Shown: piece by piece, positions 7,632-16,464 of the stretch | How the letters are laid out: each line of letters begins with the position of its first letter | Numbering within the stretch: position 1 is the first letter of the stretch | Source of the DNA: DATJMJ01 sp035508795 | Lineage (GTDB): Bacteria > Actinomycetota > Acidimicrobiia > Acidimicrobiales > Palsa-688 | DNA length: 39,938 nt | Assembly: GCA_035508795.1 (NCBI GenBank) | Contig: DATJMJ010000097.1 | Location: forward strand, 1-39,938 | Direction: 5' to 3' | Made by a program: the position numbers and the translations under genes | Notes under the pieces: model-generated | The model's input: the letters and a program-made list of their open reading frames with translations, nothing else | Database searches by the model: none | What the model was told of the DNA's origin: nothing

Positions 7632-9050
7632 ATGGCCGTCCGGTCTCAGCCCGAACAACTGCGGGTCGCGTTCCTCGCGTACCGGGGGAACCCCCGTTCG
7701 GGGGGCCAAGGCGTCTATACACGGTTCCTCTCCCGCGAACTTGCCCGGCTGGGCCACCAAGTCACGGTTTTTGCCGGTCAGCCCTGGCCAAATGTCGCCG
7801 AGGCCGACGGTGCCCGTCTCGTGAAGGTGCCGAGCCTCGACCTCTACCGGGAGCCGGATCCGTTCAGGCTGCCGGGTCTGAGCGAGCTGAGGGGCTGGCC
7901 GGACTTCGTGGAGGTTGCGACGATGCTCACCGGCGGCTTCCCCGAACCCCGCACCTTCAGCATGCGGGCTTGGCGGCTCCTCGCCGGCCGGAGGCAGGAC
8001 TTCGATCTCCTCCACGACAACCAGTCTTTTGGGAGCGGGGTCCTCCGGTTCCACCAAGCGGGCTGGCCCGTGGTAGGGACGTGCCACCACCCTGTCACCG
8101 TCGACAGGCTTGTCGAAATGGCAAAAGCCACCTCGTTCGGCCGCCGCCTGTCGATCCGGCGCTGGTACGGCTTCGTCCGGATGCAAAATGCCGTCGCCCG
8201 CCAGTTGCCGCGCATCCTCACCGTCTCTTCCTCGTCGCGTCGTGACATCGTCGAACAAATGGGCGTCCCCTCGAGCCACATCGCCGTTGTCCCCATCGGT
8301 ACCGATGCCGACCACTTCAGCCCCGCCCCCGCAGGTGCGGCGGTGCGCGTGCCTGGCCGCATCATGACGACCGCCAGCGCCGACGTGCCAATGAAAGGCT
8401 TGGCCTACTTGCTCGAAGCGGTCGCCAAGTTGCGAACTGAACAGCCGGAAGCGCACCTCGTCGTGGTCGGAGAGCCTCGCCGGGCAACCCCGGCCCAACA
8501 AGCAATGGACCGGTTGGGCCTGGACAACGTCGTGACTTTCCGCCCCGGAGTGAGCGACGCGGAACTCGTGCAGCTCTACCGGGAGGCCATGGTCGTAGCT
8601 GTCCCGTCCCTCTACGAGGGCTTTTCGTTGCCAGCGGTCGAAGCGATGGCGTGCCAGGTCCCCGTCGTGGCTTGCTCGGGCGGCGCCTTGCCGGAGGTCC
8701 TCGGGCCGGACGGAGAGGCCGCGTTCCTGGTACCGCCCGGTGACGCCGGCGCTCTTGCCGCCGCTCTCGGCCGGGTCCTCGGCGGTCCCACCACCGTCGG
8801 GGAAAAAATGGGGCGGGCCGGGCGCCGCAGGGTGCTCGCCCGGTTTACCTGGGCCCGCTGCGCCGGGTCCGTTGTGGAGCAGTACCGATCGGTCCTCGAG
8901 AGCGGTCCCGGTCCTCGAGAGCCATCCCGGTCCGCAGAGCAACGGTCCCAACCCCTCGGTCCTCGAGAGAATAAGCCCCCAAGGGCCGCCCCCCCAGCGC
9001 CAGCCCCGAAGCGCACGCGTTCTTCGCCCGAACAATCGCCGGCGCGATGA
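7632..9050 (+). CDS. GT4-family glycosyltransferase
   Basis: A retaining GT-B glycosyltransferase of about 472 aa. The N-terminal domain opens with LRVAFLAYRGNPRSGGQGVY, the glycine-rich acceptor/donor loop. The C-terminal domain shows MTTASADVPMKGLAYLLEAV, HLVVVGEP and the donor-binding E-x7-E motif EGFSLPAVE, which defines GT4. The C-terminal ~50 residues are Pro/Ser/Arg-rich and contain repeated DNA (cggtcctcgagag at about 8890, 8911 and 8957), so they are probably disordered. A TTG at 7593 would add 13 residues; the ATG at 7632 is preferred. The nucleotide-sugar donor and the acceptor cannot be named. It is followed within 50 bp by a methyltransferase gene and then a cyclase-like gene, probably one operon. 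Confidence 0.88.
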   Translation: MAVRSQPEQLRVAFLAYRGNPRSGGQGVYTRFLSRELARLGHQVTVFAGQPWPNVAEADGARLVKVPSLDLYREPDPFRLPGLSELRGWPDFVEVATMLTGGFPEPRTFSMRAWRLLAGRRQDFDLLHDNQSFGSGVLRFHQAGWPVVGTCHHPVTVDRLVEMAKATSFGRRLSIRRWYGFVRMQNAVARQLPRILTVSSSSRRDIVEQMGVPSSHIAVVPIGTDADHFSPAPAGAAVRVPGRIMTTASADVPMKGLAYLLEAVAKLRTEQPEAHLVVVGEPRRATPAQQAMDRLGLDNVVTFRPGVSDAELVQLYREAMVVAVPSLYEGFSLPAVEAMACQVPVVACSGGALPEVLGPDGEAAFLVPPGDAGALAAALGRVLGGPTTVGEKMGRAGRRRVLARFTWARCAGSVVEQYRSVLESGPGPREPSRSAEQRSQPLGPRENKPPRAAPPAPAPKRTRSSPEQSPAR

Positions 9051-9076
9051 CATGCTGACATGGTGACCCGCTGAAA

Positions 9077-9108
9077 TGCTGACGTGCTGACGTGCTGACG
9101 TGCTGACG
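9077..9108 (+). repeat. Four 8-bp repeats carrying start codons before the methyltransferase
   Basis: Four copies of tgctgacg. Each copy creates an ATG or GTG (9076, 9084, 9092, 9100). The first three open only a four-codon frame ending in TGA; only the last (9100) opens the methyltransferase. Confidence 0.85.
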
Positions 9109-9825
9109 GTCCGCTACAACCTCCTTGGGCTCCGCGCCGGGGAACGCGTCTTGGATTTCGGCTGCGGCGGGGGCCGCCACTCGTTCGAGGCAATGCGGCT
9201 CGGTGCCACGGTCACAGCCCTCGACGCCAACCCCAAAGAGCTCGAGGAAGCAGCCGCCTGGGTGCGGGCGATGCTCACCGAGGACAAACAGACAGCAGAT
9301 GCCGGCGGTCAGGGCCACGTGGTGGCCGGAGACGGTCTGGCGCTCCCTTTCCCCGACGGGTGCTTCGACCGTGTAATAGCTGCCGAGGTGCTGGAGCACA
9401 TCGCCGAAGACTCGGTCGCCCTCTCCGAGCTCGCCAGGGTGCTGCGCCCGCGGGGTGTGATCGCCGTGACGGTGCCTCGCTGGTACCCCGAAGTAGTCAA
9501 CTGGGCGCTTTCGCGCGAATACCACAATGTCCCGGGAGGCCACCTGCGGATCTACCGGCGGTCCGTCCTTGCCCGGCGCTTGCGGGACGCCGGCCTACAA
9601 CCGTTCCGGTACCACCACGCCCACGCGCTCCATACCCCTTACTGGTGGCTCCGGTGCGGTGTCGGCATCAGTAGGGACAACCTTGTACCTGTTAGGGCGT
9701 ACCACAGCTTCCTGGTTTGGCACATCACTGCAAAGCCCGCAGCGGTGAGGTTCCTCGAGGCCATCCTCAACCCGGTGCTCGGGAAGAGCCTCGTGGTTTA
9801 CGCCCGCAAGGTCGCCACCCCGTGA
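9100..9825 (+). CDS. Class I SAM-dependent methyltransferase (Methyltransf_11-like)
   Basis: A 241-residue methyltransferase. Motif I VLDFGCGGGRHSFEA (17-31), the acidic end of beta2 TALDANPKEL (38-47), post-motif GDGLALPFPDGCFDRV and AAEVLEHI (motif II/III) are all present. It then has a less conserved C-terminal lid that probably selects the substrate. The GTG at 9100 is chosen because the earlier starts in the 8-bp repeat hit TGA after four codons, and because MLTV leads straight into the conserved domain. The stop (9823-9825) overlaps the GTG of the next gene by 4 bp (GTGA), a sign of translational coupling with the cyclase-like protein. Confidence 0.88.
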   Translation: MLTVRYNLLGLRAGERVLDFGCGGGRHSFEAMRLGATVTALDANPKELEEAAAWVRAMLTEDKQTADAGGQGHVVAGDGLALPFPDGCFDRVIAAEVLEHIAEDSVALSELARVLRPRGVIAVTVPRWYPEVVNWALSREYHNVPGGHLRIYRRSVLARRLRDAGLQPFRYHHAHALHTPYWWLRCGVGISRDNLVPVRAYHSFLVWHITAKPAAVRFLEAILNPVLGKSLVVYARKVATP

Positions 9826-11099
9826 GCGGCCGCCCGGAGCCGGCGCCAGCGCCCGCGCCCCCGGCTGACAACCCCACCTCGGCCATCCCCGCAACGGCCT
9901 CAGCGGCACTCCTCTCGGCCACCCACGCCGAGGTGGCCACCCCGGCCGCCTCGGGTGCCTTTACCCCTGCCAACCGTGCCATTTCCGTTGAGGAGACGGG
10001 GGCGTGGATCACGACCGTCCAGCTGCCAAGCGGCCTGGTGCCCTGGTACCGGGGCGGCCACGGCGACCCCTGGAACCATGTCGAGGCAACCATGGCGCTC
10101 GCGGCCGCCGGCAAGTGGCGCAATGTGGAGCTGGCATTCGATTGGCTCGCAGCGAACCAGCTGCCGGACGGGAGCTGGTGCACGTTCTACTCGCCCGACG
10201 GCGTCCTCGAACCTCGCCGGGACCCCAACGTCTGTGCCTACCTGGCGACCGGCGCCTGGTGGTGTTACCAGCTCGGCGCTGGCCGTGAGTTCCTCGAGGC
10301 GCTCTGGCCCGTGATCGACAAGGCGGTCGCCTGGTGCCTTCGCTACCAGCTCCCCGGAGGGGAAATGGTTTGGTCGGTTGGACCGGACGCGGAGCCCGGA
10401 AGTTTCGCCTTGCTCAGTGCCAGCTCGTCTTTCCAGCACTCGATGCGCAATGCCACGCTGGTCGCCGAGTTGCTCGGCCACGAACGCCCCCACTGGGCCG
10501 CCGCAGCCGCCCGGACCTCGGGCGCCGTCCGCCGCGGTGCGCTCGGCGGGGCCACCGCCTTCGCTCCCAAGCGACGGTGGGCGATGGACTGGTATTACCC
10601 CGTCCTGACCGGCGCGGTCGCCGGCGAGGAGGCCCAAGAACGGCTCCTCGGGCGCTGGTCCGAGTTCGTCGAGGAGGGCTTGGGGGTGCGGTGCGTCTCG
10701 GACCGTTTCTGGGTGACGGCGGCGGAGACCGCGGAGTGCGCAATGGCTGCTGCCATCGCCGGGCTTTCGGACGAAGCCGGCTCGCTCCTGTCCTGGGTTG
10801 ACCACCTGCGAGATGTAGGCGGCGCATACTGGACCGGCTGCGCCCACCCCCAGTGCACCCGCTACCCGGGCGGGCAGCGGAGCACTTACTCGTCGGCCGC
10901 CGTGATCATCGCCGACCATGTCGTCAACGGTCTGAGCGAGGCATCGGCCGCCTTTTTGTCACTACCGCCGCTCTCGCCGATCACGACGCCCTCACAACTC
11001 TCGACGCCCTCCCACATCGAGCACGGGAGGCACCTTCAGCGCCCCTCGCACCCCTTCCAGCTCACCGCGCAGGCGGACGTAGGGCCTGCATGGCGCTGA
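9822..11099 (+). CDS. Terpene-cyclase/prenyltransferase-fold protein (alpha/alpha toroid)
   Basis: About 425 aa with the alpha/alpha-barrel repeat pattern of squalene cyclases and protein prenyltransferases. QLPDGSW is a clear QW-type motif (Q-x-x-DGSW). DPNVCAYLATGAWWCY and other aromatic-rich helices follow. No DxDD motif of class II terpene cyclases is visible, so squalene-hopene cyclase activity should not be assumed. The start is the GTG at 9822, overlapping the methyltransferase stop (GTGA). The first ~60 residues are Pro/Ala/Thr-rich. The gene overlaps hemG tail-to-tail by 38 bp (11062-11099). In context with GT4, two methyltransferases and a GtrA-like protein it may bind or modify an isoprenoid lipid; this is inference. 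Confidence 0.75.
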   Translation: MSGRPEPAPAPAPPADNPTSAIPATASAALLSATHAEVATPAASGAFTPANRAISVEETGAWITTVQLPSGLVPWYRGGHGDPWNHVEATMALAAAGKWRNVELAFDWLAANQLPDGSWCTFYSPDGVLEPRRDPNVCAYLATGAWWCYQLGAGREFLEALWPVIDKAVAWCLRYQLPGGEMVWSVGPDAEPGSFALLSASSSFQHSMRNATLVAELLGHERPHWAAAAARTSGAVRRGALGGATAFAPKRRWAMDWYYPVLTGAVAGEEAQERLLGRWSEFVEEGLGVRCVSDRFWVTAAETAECAMAAAIAGLSDEAGSLLSWVDHLRDVGGAYWTGCAHPQCTRYPGGQRSTYSSAAVIIADHVVNGLSEASAAFLSLPPLSPITTPSQLSTPSHIEHGRHLQRPSHPFQLTAQADVGPAWR

Positions 11100-12669
11100 T
11101 GACGGCGGTTGCGGCGCGGCGGCCGGACGCGACACACGCCGGGACCCCCACGCGGCCATAGCTCGCCCCTGCGAGCGCGACGGTTGGGGCGTGCGTTTCG
11201 AGCAGGGCGGTGAGCTCGGCCATCCGGGCGAGGTGCCCAACCGGGTAACGAGGGAGCGAGGCCGGCCAGCGGCTCACCCGCCACGCCGCCGGCGCGAGAG
11301 ATGAGGGTCGACAGACCAGCCCGCCTGACCTTGCGCGAGCCCTCCCGTCCCTATCCGGGCCCTGTGGCAGGCGGGCAAGAACCGTCGCGATTTCGGCAGT
11401 CAACCTTGCCACCAACTCCTTGTCGCCCATCGAGAGCCACTTGTCATCGTCGGATCTGCCTACCGAGGCCCGCAGGACCACCGTGCCGGGCGACGCCCAC
11501 CTGGGCCACTTGTTAGACCCGAACGAGCACGCCGTCATCACCATCGCCTCCTGCGCCGGTACCAGCACGCCGCTCTGACCGGCCGGAAGTTGGAGGTCGT
11601 CGGCCGAAAAGGCAATCGTTATGATCCCGACCGACGTCGTGCCTGCGTTTAGCAGCTCACGGAGCCTCGCGAGTCCTCCAGCGGTCGTAACCTCGCCGAG
11701 CAGGGGAGCGAGGAGCCCGATGGCCGCCGGCGCCGGGACCGCCACAACTGCTCCGTCGTAGTGCTCGTCTCCCGGTGCCACCACGACGCCACCGGCCCTG
11801 CCGGCCCCACCGGCCCCACCGGCCCCGCCGGCCCCGCACCCGGCGTCGGGGCCGCCCGTGCCGGTTTGCCCTCCGGACGGTGTCAGGGCGGTGACCTCGA
11901 AAGGTAAGAACCTTGCACCCAGCTCGGGCGCCGAGAGCAGCTCGACGAGCCGGTCGGCTATCGCCTGCATCCCTCCGGCCGGGGCCAGGAAGACCGGCGA
12001 CGGTGCCTGCTGGCCCGCACTGCCCCCCGGAGCGGACGCGGTGCCCGTGGCCGCGCTCCCCGTCCCGCTCGGCCCGGCCCGGCGGAGGGCTTTCAGCAAG
12101 CTCCTGGTCGACTTGGCGGCAGCGAGCAACTGTGGCGCTGCCGTTGCGGCGCTCAGGGTTCGCGTTGATGAGGCATAGATACTGCCGACAAGGGGCTCGA
12201 CGAGCCTGCCTGCGACCTCGGCACCGAACCGGCTCGCAACTACGTCGAAAACGCTGGCGTCGTCCCCGATGTGGCTGCGAGGAAGGACAAGGTCCCCGAG
12301 GGCTCGTAGGAGGCCGGTCGGCGGCACGATCCCGGACCGAGCGAGCGGGAGCAGGCGGGCGGGGGCTCCGAGGACCAAGCCGTCCGGCAGTTCTCTCAAG
12401 GCCCCGCCGGACCAGACCATCGCCTTCGAGGCGGCCGGCGCTACCAGTTCGTCGCCGAGCCCGATCTCCCTGCAGAGCGCGACGCCTTCGGGAACGCGGG
12501 CGAGCATTGCATCAGGTCCTTCGTCGACCGGCTTGCCCTGGAAATCGCTCGTGAGGAGCTTCCCGCCGAGGTGGCCAGGTTCGTACACCGTTACTTCGGC
12601 ACCGGCGTTCGCAAGCTCCCAGGCGGCGGAAAGCCCTGCGATCCCCCCGCCCACCACGGCAAATTTCAA
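11062..12669 (-). CDS. hemG: Protoporphyrinogen/coproporphyrinogen oxidase (HemG/HemY, CgoX)
   Basis: FAD-dependent oxidase that aromatises the porphyrinogen ring in haem synthesis. In actinobacteria the enzyme generally acts on coproporphyrinogen III (CgoX). The N-terminal dinucleotide motif VVGGGIAGLSAAWELANAG (5-23) is followed by E30 and GGKLLTSDFQG. The C-terminal FAD-contact region reads TVALAGASYGRVGVPACVASG. Two low-complexity insertions (GSAATGTASAPGGSAG near 203 and a GGA/GAG repeat near 280) lie in surface positions and explain the 535-aa length against a usual ~470. The start codon is TTG (12669), about 120 bp after the hemE stop, giving a probable hemE-hemG operon. It overlaps the cyclase-like gene by 38 bp at its 3' end. 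Confidence 0.92.
   Translation of the reverse strand: MKFAVVGGGIAGLSAAWELANAGAEVTVYEPGHLGGKLLTSDFQGKPVDEGPDAMLARVPEGVALCREIGLGDELVAPAASKAMVWSGGALRELPDGLVLGAPARLLPLARSGIVPPTGLLRALGDLVLPRSHIGDDASVFDVVASRFGAEVAGRLVEPLVGSIYASSTRTLSAATAAPQLLAAAKSTRSLLKALRRAGPSGTGSAATGTASAPGGSAGQQAPSPVFLAPAGGMQAIADRLVELLSAPELGARFLPFEVTALTPSGGQTGTGGPDAGCGAGGAGGAGGAGRAGGVVVAPGDEHYDGAVVAVPAPAAIGLLAPLLGEVTTAGGLARLRELLNAGTTSVGIITIAFSADDLQLPAGQSGVLVPAQEAMVMTACSFGSNKWPRWASPGTVVLRASVGRSDDDKWLSMGDKELVARLTAEIATVLARLPQGPDRDGRARARSGGLVCRPSSLAPAAWRVSRWPASLPRYPVGHLARMAELTALLETHAPTVALAGASYGRVGVPACVASGRRAATAVISAMQALRPPAR
11794..11838 (-). repeat. Five 9-bp repeats in hemG
   Basis: Five 9-bp units (ggccccacc and variants, plus-strand notation) coding GGA/GAG triplets in frame within a surface insertion of the oxidase. 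Confidence 0.85.
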
Positions 12670-12792
12670 GACGCACCCACGGTTGCTGCCGGCCGTGCTC
12701 CTCCCCGCAGCGCCCGTGCCCCTCCCCGCAGCGCCCGTACTTCTCCACAGCCCCCCTGGGGCCCACCCGGAACGCGGCTCACGGCCGCGCTT

Positions 12793-13869
12793 TCATGGCC
12801 GCTCCCCACGTGCCCACGCCCCCCGACCCTCGGCGCCGGTCCGTTCCAGTCCAGCACGTCCTTCAGTAGTCAGGGAGTGAACCAGGTCGACTAGCCGTGA
12901 GAGCTGGTCCGGCTCTGTCGCCGGCAGCACGCCATGGCCGAGGTTGAAGATGTGGCCGACGGGCCCCGCCGAATTGAGCACCCCGCAAGCCTTGTCTGCC
13001 AGCACTGCCCACGGGGCCAGGCAAGCGGCGGGGTCCAGGTTGCCCTGGAGGGCCACCCCGTACCCCGTACGCCCACGTGCGACGTCGAGGGGGACCCGCC
13101 AGTCGACACCGACCACGTCCGCTCCGGCCTCAGCGAACATGGCGAGAAGTTCGCCAGTGCCGACGCCGAAAACGATGCGGGGTACTTTGCGGCTCGCCAA
13201 CCCGTCGAGCACCTTGCGGAGGCCAGGCAGCACGCTCGCCTTGTAGTCCAGTGGCGCCAAAGCACCGCCCCAGCTTTCGAAAATCTGTACCGCAGCGACG
13301 CCGGCCTCTACCTGGGACACCAAGCTGGCGAGGGTTATGTCGGCCAGGCGGTCCATCAGCGACGCCCAAAGCGCGGGCTCGGACCACATTAATTCCTTGG
13401 TCTTGGCGTAAGTCTGCGAGGGGCCTCCCTCGACGAGGTAGCTCGCAAGCGTGAAAGGGCCGCCGGCAAAGCCGATCAAGGGCACATCGAGATCCCTCAC
13501 CAGCAGCCTGACCGTCTCGGCCACGTAAGGCGTCGGGGTGACGCGGAGACGATCGAGATCCTTTTTGTCCCGGAACGGTTTTTCCACGACCGGACCTGTG
13601 CCCGGCGCCACGTCGACCCCGAAGTCGGTAAGCGGGACGACGATATCGGAGAACAAAATTGCCGCGTCCACTCCATAGCGCCGGACAGGCTGGAGCGTTA
13701 TTTCGGCGGCGGCCTCGGGGTTGCGCACGGCGTCGAGGATGCTTCCCGGCCCGCGGATCTTGCGGTACTCGGGCAGCGACCTGCCGGCCTGGCGCATAAA
13801 CCACACCGGCGTGTAGGGCACGGGCTCCCGGCGGCAGGCGGCCAGGAACACCGGCTGGCTGGATGGCAC
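12793..13869 (-). CDS. hemE: Uroporphyrinogen decarboxylase
   Basis: Removes four acetate carboxyl groups from uroporphyrinogen III to give coproporphyrinogen III. Signature PVWFMRQAGRSLPEYR lies near the N-terminus (binding-cleft arginines), with ILFSDIVVPLTDFG containing the catalytic aspartate, and FAGGPFTLASYLVEGG. The C-terminus has FNLGHGVLP. An open frame reaches 13932, but the best start is the GTG at 13869. TACGGT lies 7 nt upstream, and the resulting 358-aa length matches the family. The C-terminus carries an extra ~15 polar residues. Followed by hemG on the same strand, forming a haem operon. Confidence 0.94.
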   Translation of the reverse strand: MPSSQPVFLAACRREPVPYTPVWFMRQAGRSLPEYRKIRGPGSILDAVRNPEAAAEITLQPVRRYGVDAAILFSDIVVPLTDFGVDVAPGTGPVVEKPFRDKKDLDRLRVTPTPYVAETVRLLVRDLDVPLIGFAGGPFTLASYLVEGGPSQTYAKTKELMWSEPALWASLMDRLADITLASLVSQVEAGVAAVQIFESWGGALAPLDYKASVLPGLRKVLDGLASRKVPRIVFGVGTGELLAMFAEAGADVVGVDWRVPLDVARGRTGYGVALQGNLDPAACLAPWAVLADKACGVLNSAGPVGHIFNLGHGVLPATEPDQLSRLVDLVHSLTTEGRAGLERTGAEGRGAWARGERP

Positions 13870-13876
13870 GGGTTTC

Positions 13877-13882
13877 ACCGTA
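13877..13882 (-). promoter_or_regulatory. Leaderless -10 box of hemE
   Basis: TACGGT on the minus strand, 7 nt before the GTG at 13869. It decides between that start and the longer frame to 13932. Confidence 0.5.
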
Positions 13883-14034
13883 CCCTCACGCGCACGCGCG
13901 CCCGCACCCCTAAGTGTCGCCCGCGCCCCCAACCGTGCCCGTGCCGGGCCACGGGGCAGCCGGCTCGTGCGGCACCGTGGTGCAGCCGCCTTGCAGGTTG
14001 GGAGGGCGGCCTAGCAGAGTGGATCCTCCGGTTT

Positions 14035-16458
14035 ATGGCGCACCCAGACTTGACTGCCGAACAGGCCCACCTTGACCGGGCCTATGAACGCCTAGAGACA
14101 GTCCGTGCCGAGACGCAGGCACAACTGAGAGAGGCGTTCAGCGAGCGGGGGGGCACGTTCCAGTCCTACACAGAGCGCGACATCCGTGTCCGCAACAGCC
14201 TCAACAGGCTCGAGAAACTCCAGCTCGGCCGCGAAGCACTCATCTTCGGGCGCATCGACCGAGCCGGCCCGGTCGAACCACGCCACCCGATGTCACACGG
14301 CGCCGCCGCCGGGACAGAGGCCGGGGAGCGTGCCGGGAGCGGGGAGAGCTTCCACATAGGGAGGCTTGCCGTCTCGGACCGCGACCACGAGCCTCTGGTG
14401 GTCGACTGGAGGGCCCCCGTCGCCGAGCCGTTTTACAGGGCGACAGGAGCACACCCGATGGGGCTCCGCCGCAGGCGCCATTTCCTGAGCGAAGGACGGA
14501 AGCTGGTCGACCTCGAGGACGAGCTCTTCGAACCGGGCAACCCTGACGGCACAGCCGGCGGCCTCGGGCTCTCGGGGCCGGGGGTCTTGATGGCGGCGCT
14601 CGAACGCGCCCACACCGGCCGCATGCGCGACATCGTCGCGACGGTCCAGGCCGAACAGGACGAGATCATCCGCGCCCCGCTCGCCGGCGCGCTCGTCGTG
14701 CAAGGAGGCCCGGGCACAGGAAAAACGGCTGTCGCCCTCCACAGGGCCGCCTACCTGCTCTACACGCACAGGTTCCCGCTCGAGAGCCAGGGTGTCCTTG
14801 TCATAGGCCCGAACCCGACGTTCCTCCGCTACATCGACCAGGTCCTTCCATCGCTTGGCGAGACCGGCGTCGAGCTGTCGACGGCGACCAACCTTTACAG
14901 GAGAGCCCGCCCAACCGGCGCCGAAGACCCTCCCGCGCTGGCACGCCTGAAGGGCGGCCCAAGCATGGCCACTTTCTTGCGCCGGGCGGTGCGCCAGCGC
15001 CAGCGACCTCTTAGAAGGACCATCGAGGTCCCCTACGGCACGTACGTACTGTCCCTTTCGCCTCAGGATTCGCAGGAAATCGTGTCGGCGGCGCAGAGGC
15101 GTTCCGGTCACCACAATGCCCGCCGCCGCGTGGTGGAAGGCCTTTTGTGGCAGCACTTCGCCCAACAGCTCGAGAGCAGGCAGCAACGCCGCGCCTCCCC
15201 TGCAACATCCACAGCTGGCCAATATCACGACGACGATCCGAGTTCGACCACCCCCACCACCCCCGCCGGCTACGCAAGCCCCACCCAGCCTGGCGCGCCG
15301 GCCGCCGGCACAAGCCCGCCCGGCACAAGCCCGCCTGGCACAAGCCCGCACGGCACAAGCCCGCCCGGCACAAGCCCGCCCGGACAGGCAGCCGACGAGC
15401 ACTTCGGTCTCGGGCCACTGACTCCCGGTCAGCTGGGCGCAGAGCTGCGCCGCCGCCCCGAGGTGGCCGAAGCACTCGAACGGATGTGGCCCCGCCTCAC
15501 GCCCGAAGACTTCTTGAGCGACCTCCTCGGCGCAAAGCCCCTGATCGAGCACGCCGGCCGTGGCATCCTGACCGAGGCCGAGACCGCCCTCCTCTACCGC
15601 CCGAGGAACGAGACGAGCAAACAGGTGGCTTGGTCCCGGGCAGATATTGCTCTCCTCGACGAAGCAAGTTGGCTCCTGGGGCCCTCTCGCACCGGCCGGG
15701 CAAACCAAGAGCCCACGCGGACGTACGGCCACATCGTGGTCGACGAGGCTCAGGATCTCACCCCGATGGAGCTGCGGATGGTCGCACGCCGTTCGCTTTC
15801 GGGGTCGATGACCCTTGCAGGCGACATTGCCCAGGCGACAGGGCCATGGGCGCCGTCTTCGTGGGACGAGGTGATGGGGTACCTGCCCGCACGGCGCGGC
15901 TGGTCCCTGGCCACGCTCTCCGTCAGTTACCGTGCTCCCGCCGAGGTGATGGAGCTCGCCGGCCGCGTCCTCGCTGCGGCCCTCCCCGGGACGCTCCCCC
16001 CCGAGCCGGTCAGGAGGACTGACGACGAACCGCGCTTCGTCGCCGCTCCCGCCGGCATCGGCCCTGCCGTCGCCGGGGTGGTGACCCAGGAGCTGAGCGC
16101 GGTTGCCGCCAAGGGAGGCGGGGAAGACGGCAGCGTCGGCGTGCTCGTCCCGGGCGAACTGCTGGCCGACGTGCGGTCGGCCCTGCAGGCGGAGGGCACG
16201 CCGTTCGGCGAGGTGGGTGCCGGCGCGCTCGACGCTCAGGTGAGCCTTCTCGCAGTCGGCGACGCCAAAGGGCTCGAGTTCGACGCGGTCGTGGTAGTCG
16301 AACCGGCACGAGTCGTATCGGGCGCCCCGCACGGGCTGAGGGCCCTCTACGTCGCTTTGACCCGCTGCACCCGGCGGTTGGCCGTCGTCCACCGTGAGCC
16401 GCTGCCCCCACCCCTGGCCCCCTCCGGCTTGGTGCCGCCGAGCGCTGGACGTCCCTAG
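14035..16458 (+). CDS. helD: HelD-like UvrD/Rep-family ATPase (RNA polymerase recycling factor)
   Basis: Actinobacterial HelD releases stalled RNA polymerase from nucleic acid; it is helicase-like but acts on RNAP. The 807-aa protein starts with a charged coiled-coil arm (about residues 1-70, the arm that enters the RNAP secondary channel). It then has VVDWRAPVAEPFYRA (122-136), Walker A QGGPGTGKTAVALHRAAYLL (223-242), Walker B HIVVDEAQDLTPMELRM (about 566), SVSYRAPAEVM, and C-terminal AKGLEFDAVVVVEP and LYVALTRCTRRLAVVH motifs. All ATPase motifs look intact. Residues 425-449 are five GTSPP/GTSPH units in a disordered insert. Monocistronic and divergent from hemE. Confidence 0.9.
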   Translation: MAHPDLTAEQAHLDRAYERLETVRAETQAQLREAFSERGGTFQSYTERDIRVRNSLNRLEKLQLGREALIFGRIDRAGPVEPRHPMSHGAAAGTEAGERAGSGESFHIGRLAVSDRDHEPLVVDWRAPVAEPFYRATGAHPMGLRRRRHFLSEGRKLVDLEDELFEPGNPDGTAGGLGLSGPGVLMAALERAHTGRMRDIVATVQAEQDEIIRAPLAGALVVQGGPGTGKTAVALHRAAYLLYTHRFPLESQGVLVIGPNPTFLRYIDQVLPSLGETGVELSTATNLYRRARPTGAEDPPALARLKGGPSMATFLRRAVRQRQRPLRRTIEVPYGTYVLSLSPQDSQEIVSAAQRRSGHHNARRRVVEGLLWQHFAQQLESRQQRRASPATSTAGQYHDDDPSSTTPTTPAGYASPTQPGAPAAGTSPPGTSPPGTSPHGTSPPGTSPPGQAADEHFGLGPLTPGQLGAELRRRPEVAEALERMWPRLTPEDFLSDLLGAKPLIEHAGRGILTEAETALLYRPRNETSKQVAWSRADIALLDEASWLLGPSRTGRANQEPTRTYGHIVVDEAQDLTPMELRMVARRSLSGSMTLAGDIAQATGPWAPSSWDEVMGYLPARRGWSLATLSVSYRAPAEVMELAGRVLAAALPGTLPPEPVRRTDDEPRFVAAPAGIGPAVAGVVTQELSAVAAKGGGEDGSVGVLVPGELLADVRSALQAEGTPFGEVGAGALDAQVSLLAVGDAKGLEFDAVVVVEPARVVSGAPHGLRALYVALTRCTRRLAVVHREPLPPPLAPSGLVPPSAGRP
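15307..15381 (+). repeat. Five 15-bp repeats in helD (GTSPP units)
   Basis: Five 15-bp units starting ggcacaagcccg, in frame, coding GTSPP four times and GTSPH once. Confidence 0.95.
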
Positions 16459-16464
16459 GCGATA

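Noticed and set aside
7602..9053. A 483-codon open frame on the minus strand across the GT4 gene
   Set aside because: It mirrors the GT4 gene almost end to end and resembles no protein family.
9900..10919. A 339-codon minus-strand frame across the cyclase-fold gene
   Set aside because: Shadow frame; the plus strand carries the QW motif and has operon overlap with the methyltransferase.
9822..11099. Squalene-hopene cyclase
   Set aside because: The fold and a QW motif fit, but the catalytic DxDD motif is not visible and the protein is shorter than a typical squalene-hopene cyclase.
14293..16392. A 699-codon open frame on the minus strand across helD
   Set aside because: It lies opposite a gene with all HelD motifs. 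Its translation has no recognisable domain and is an effect of high-GC codon use.
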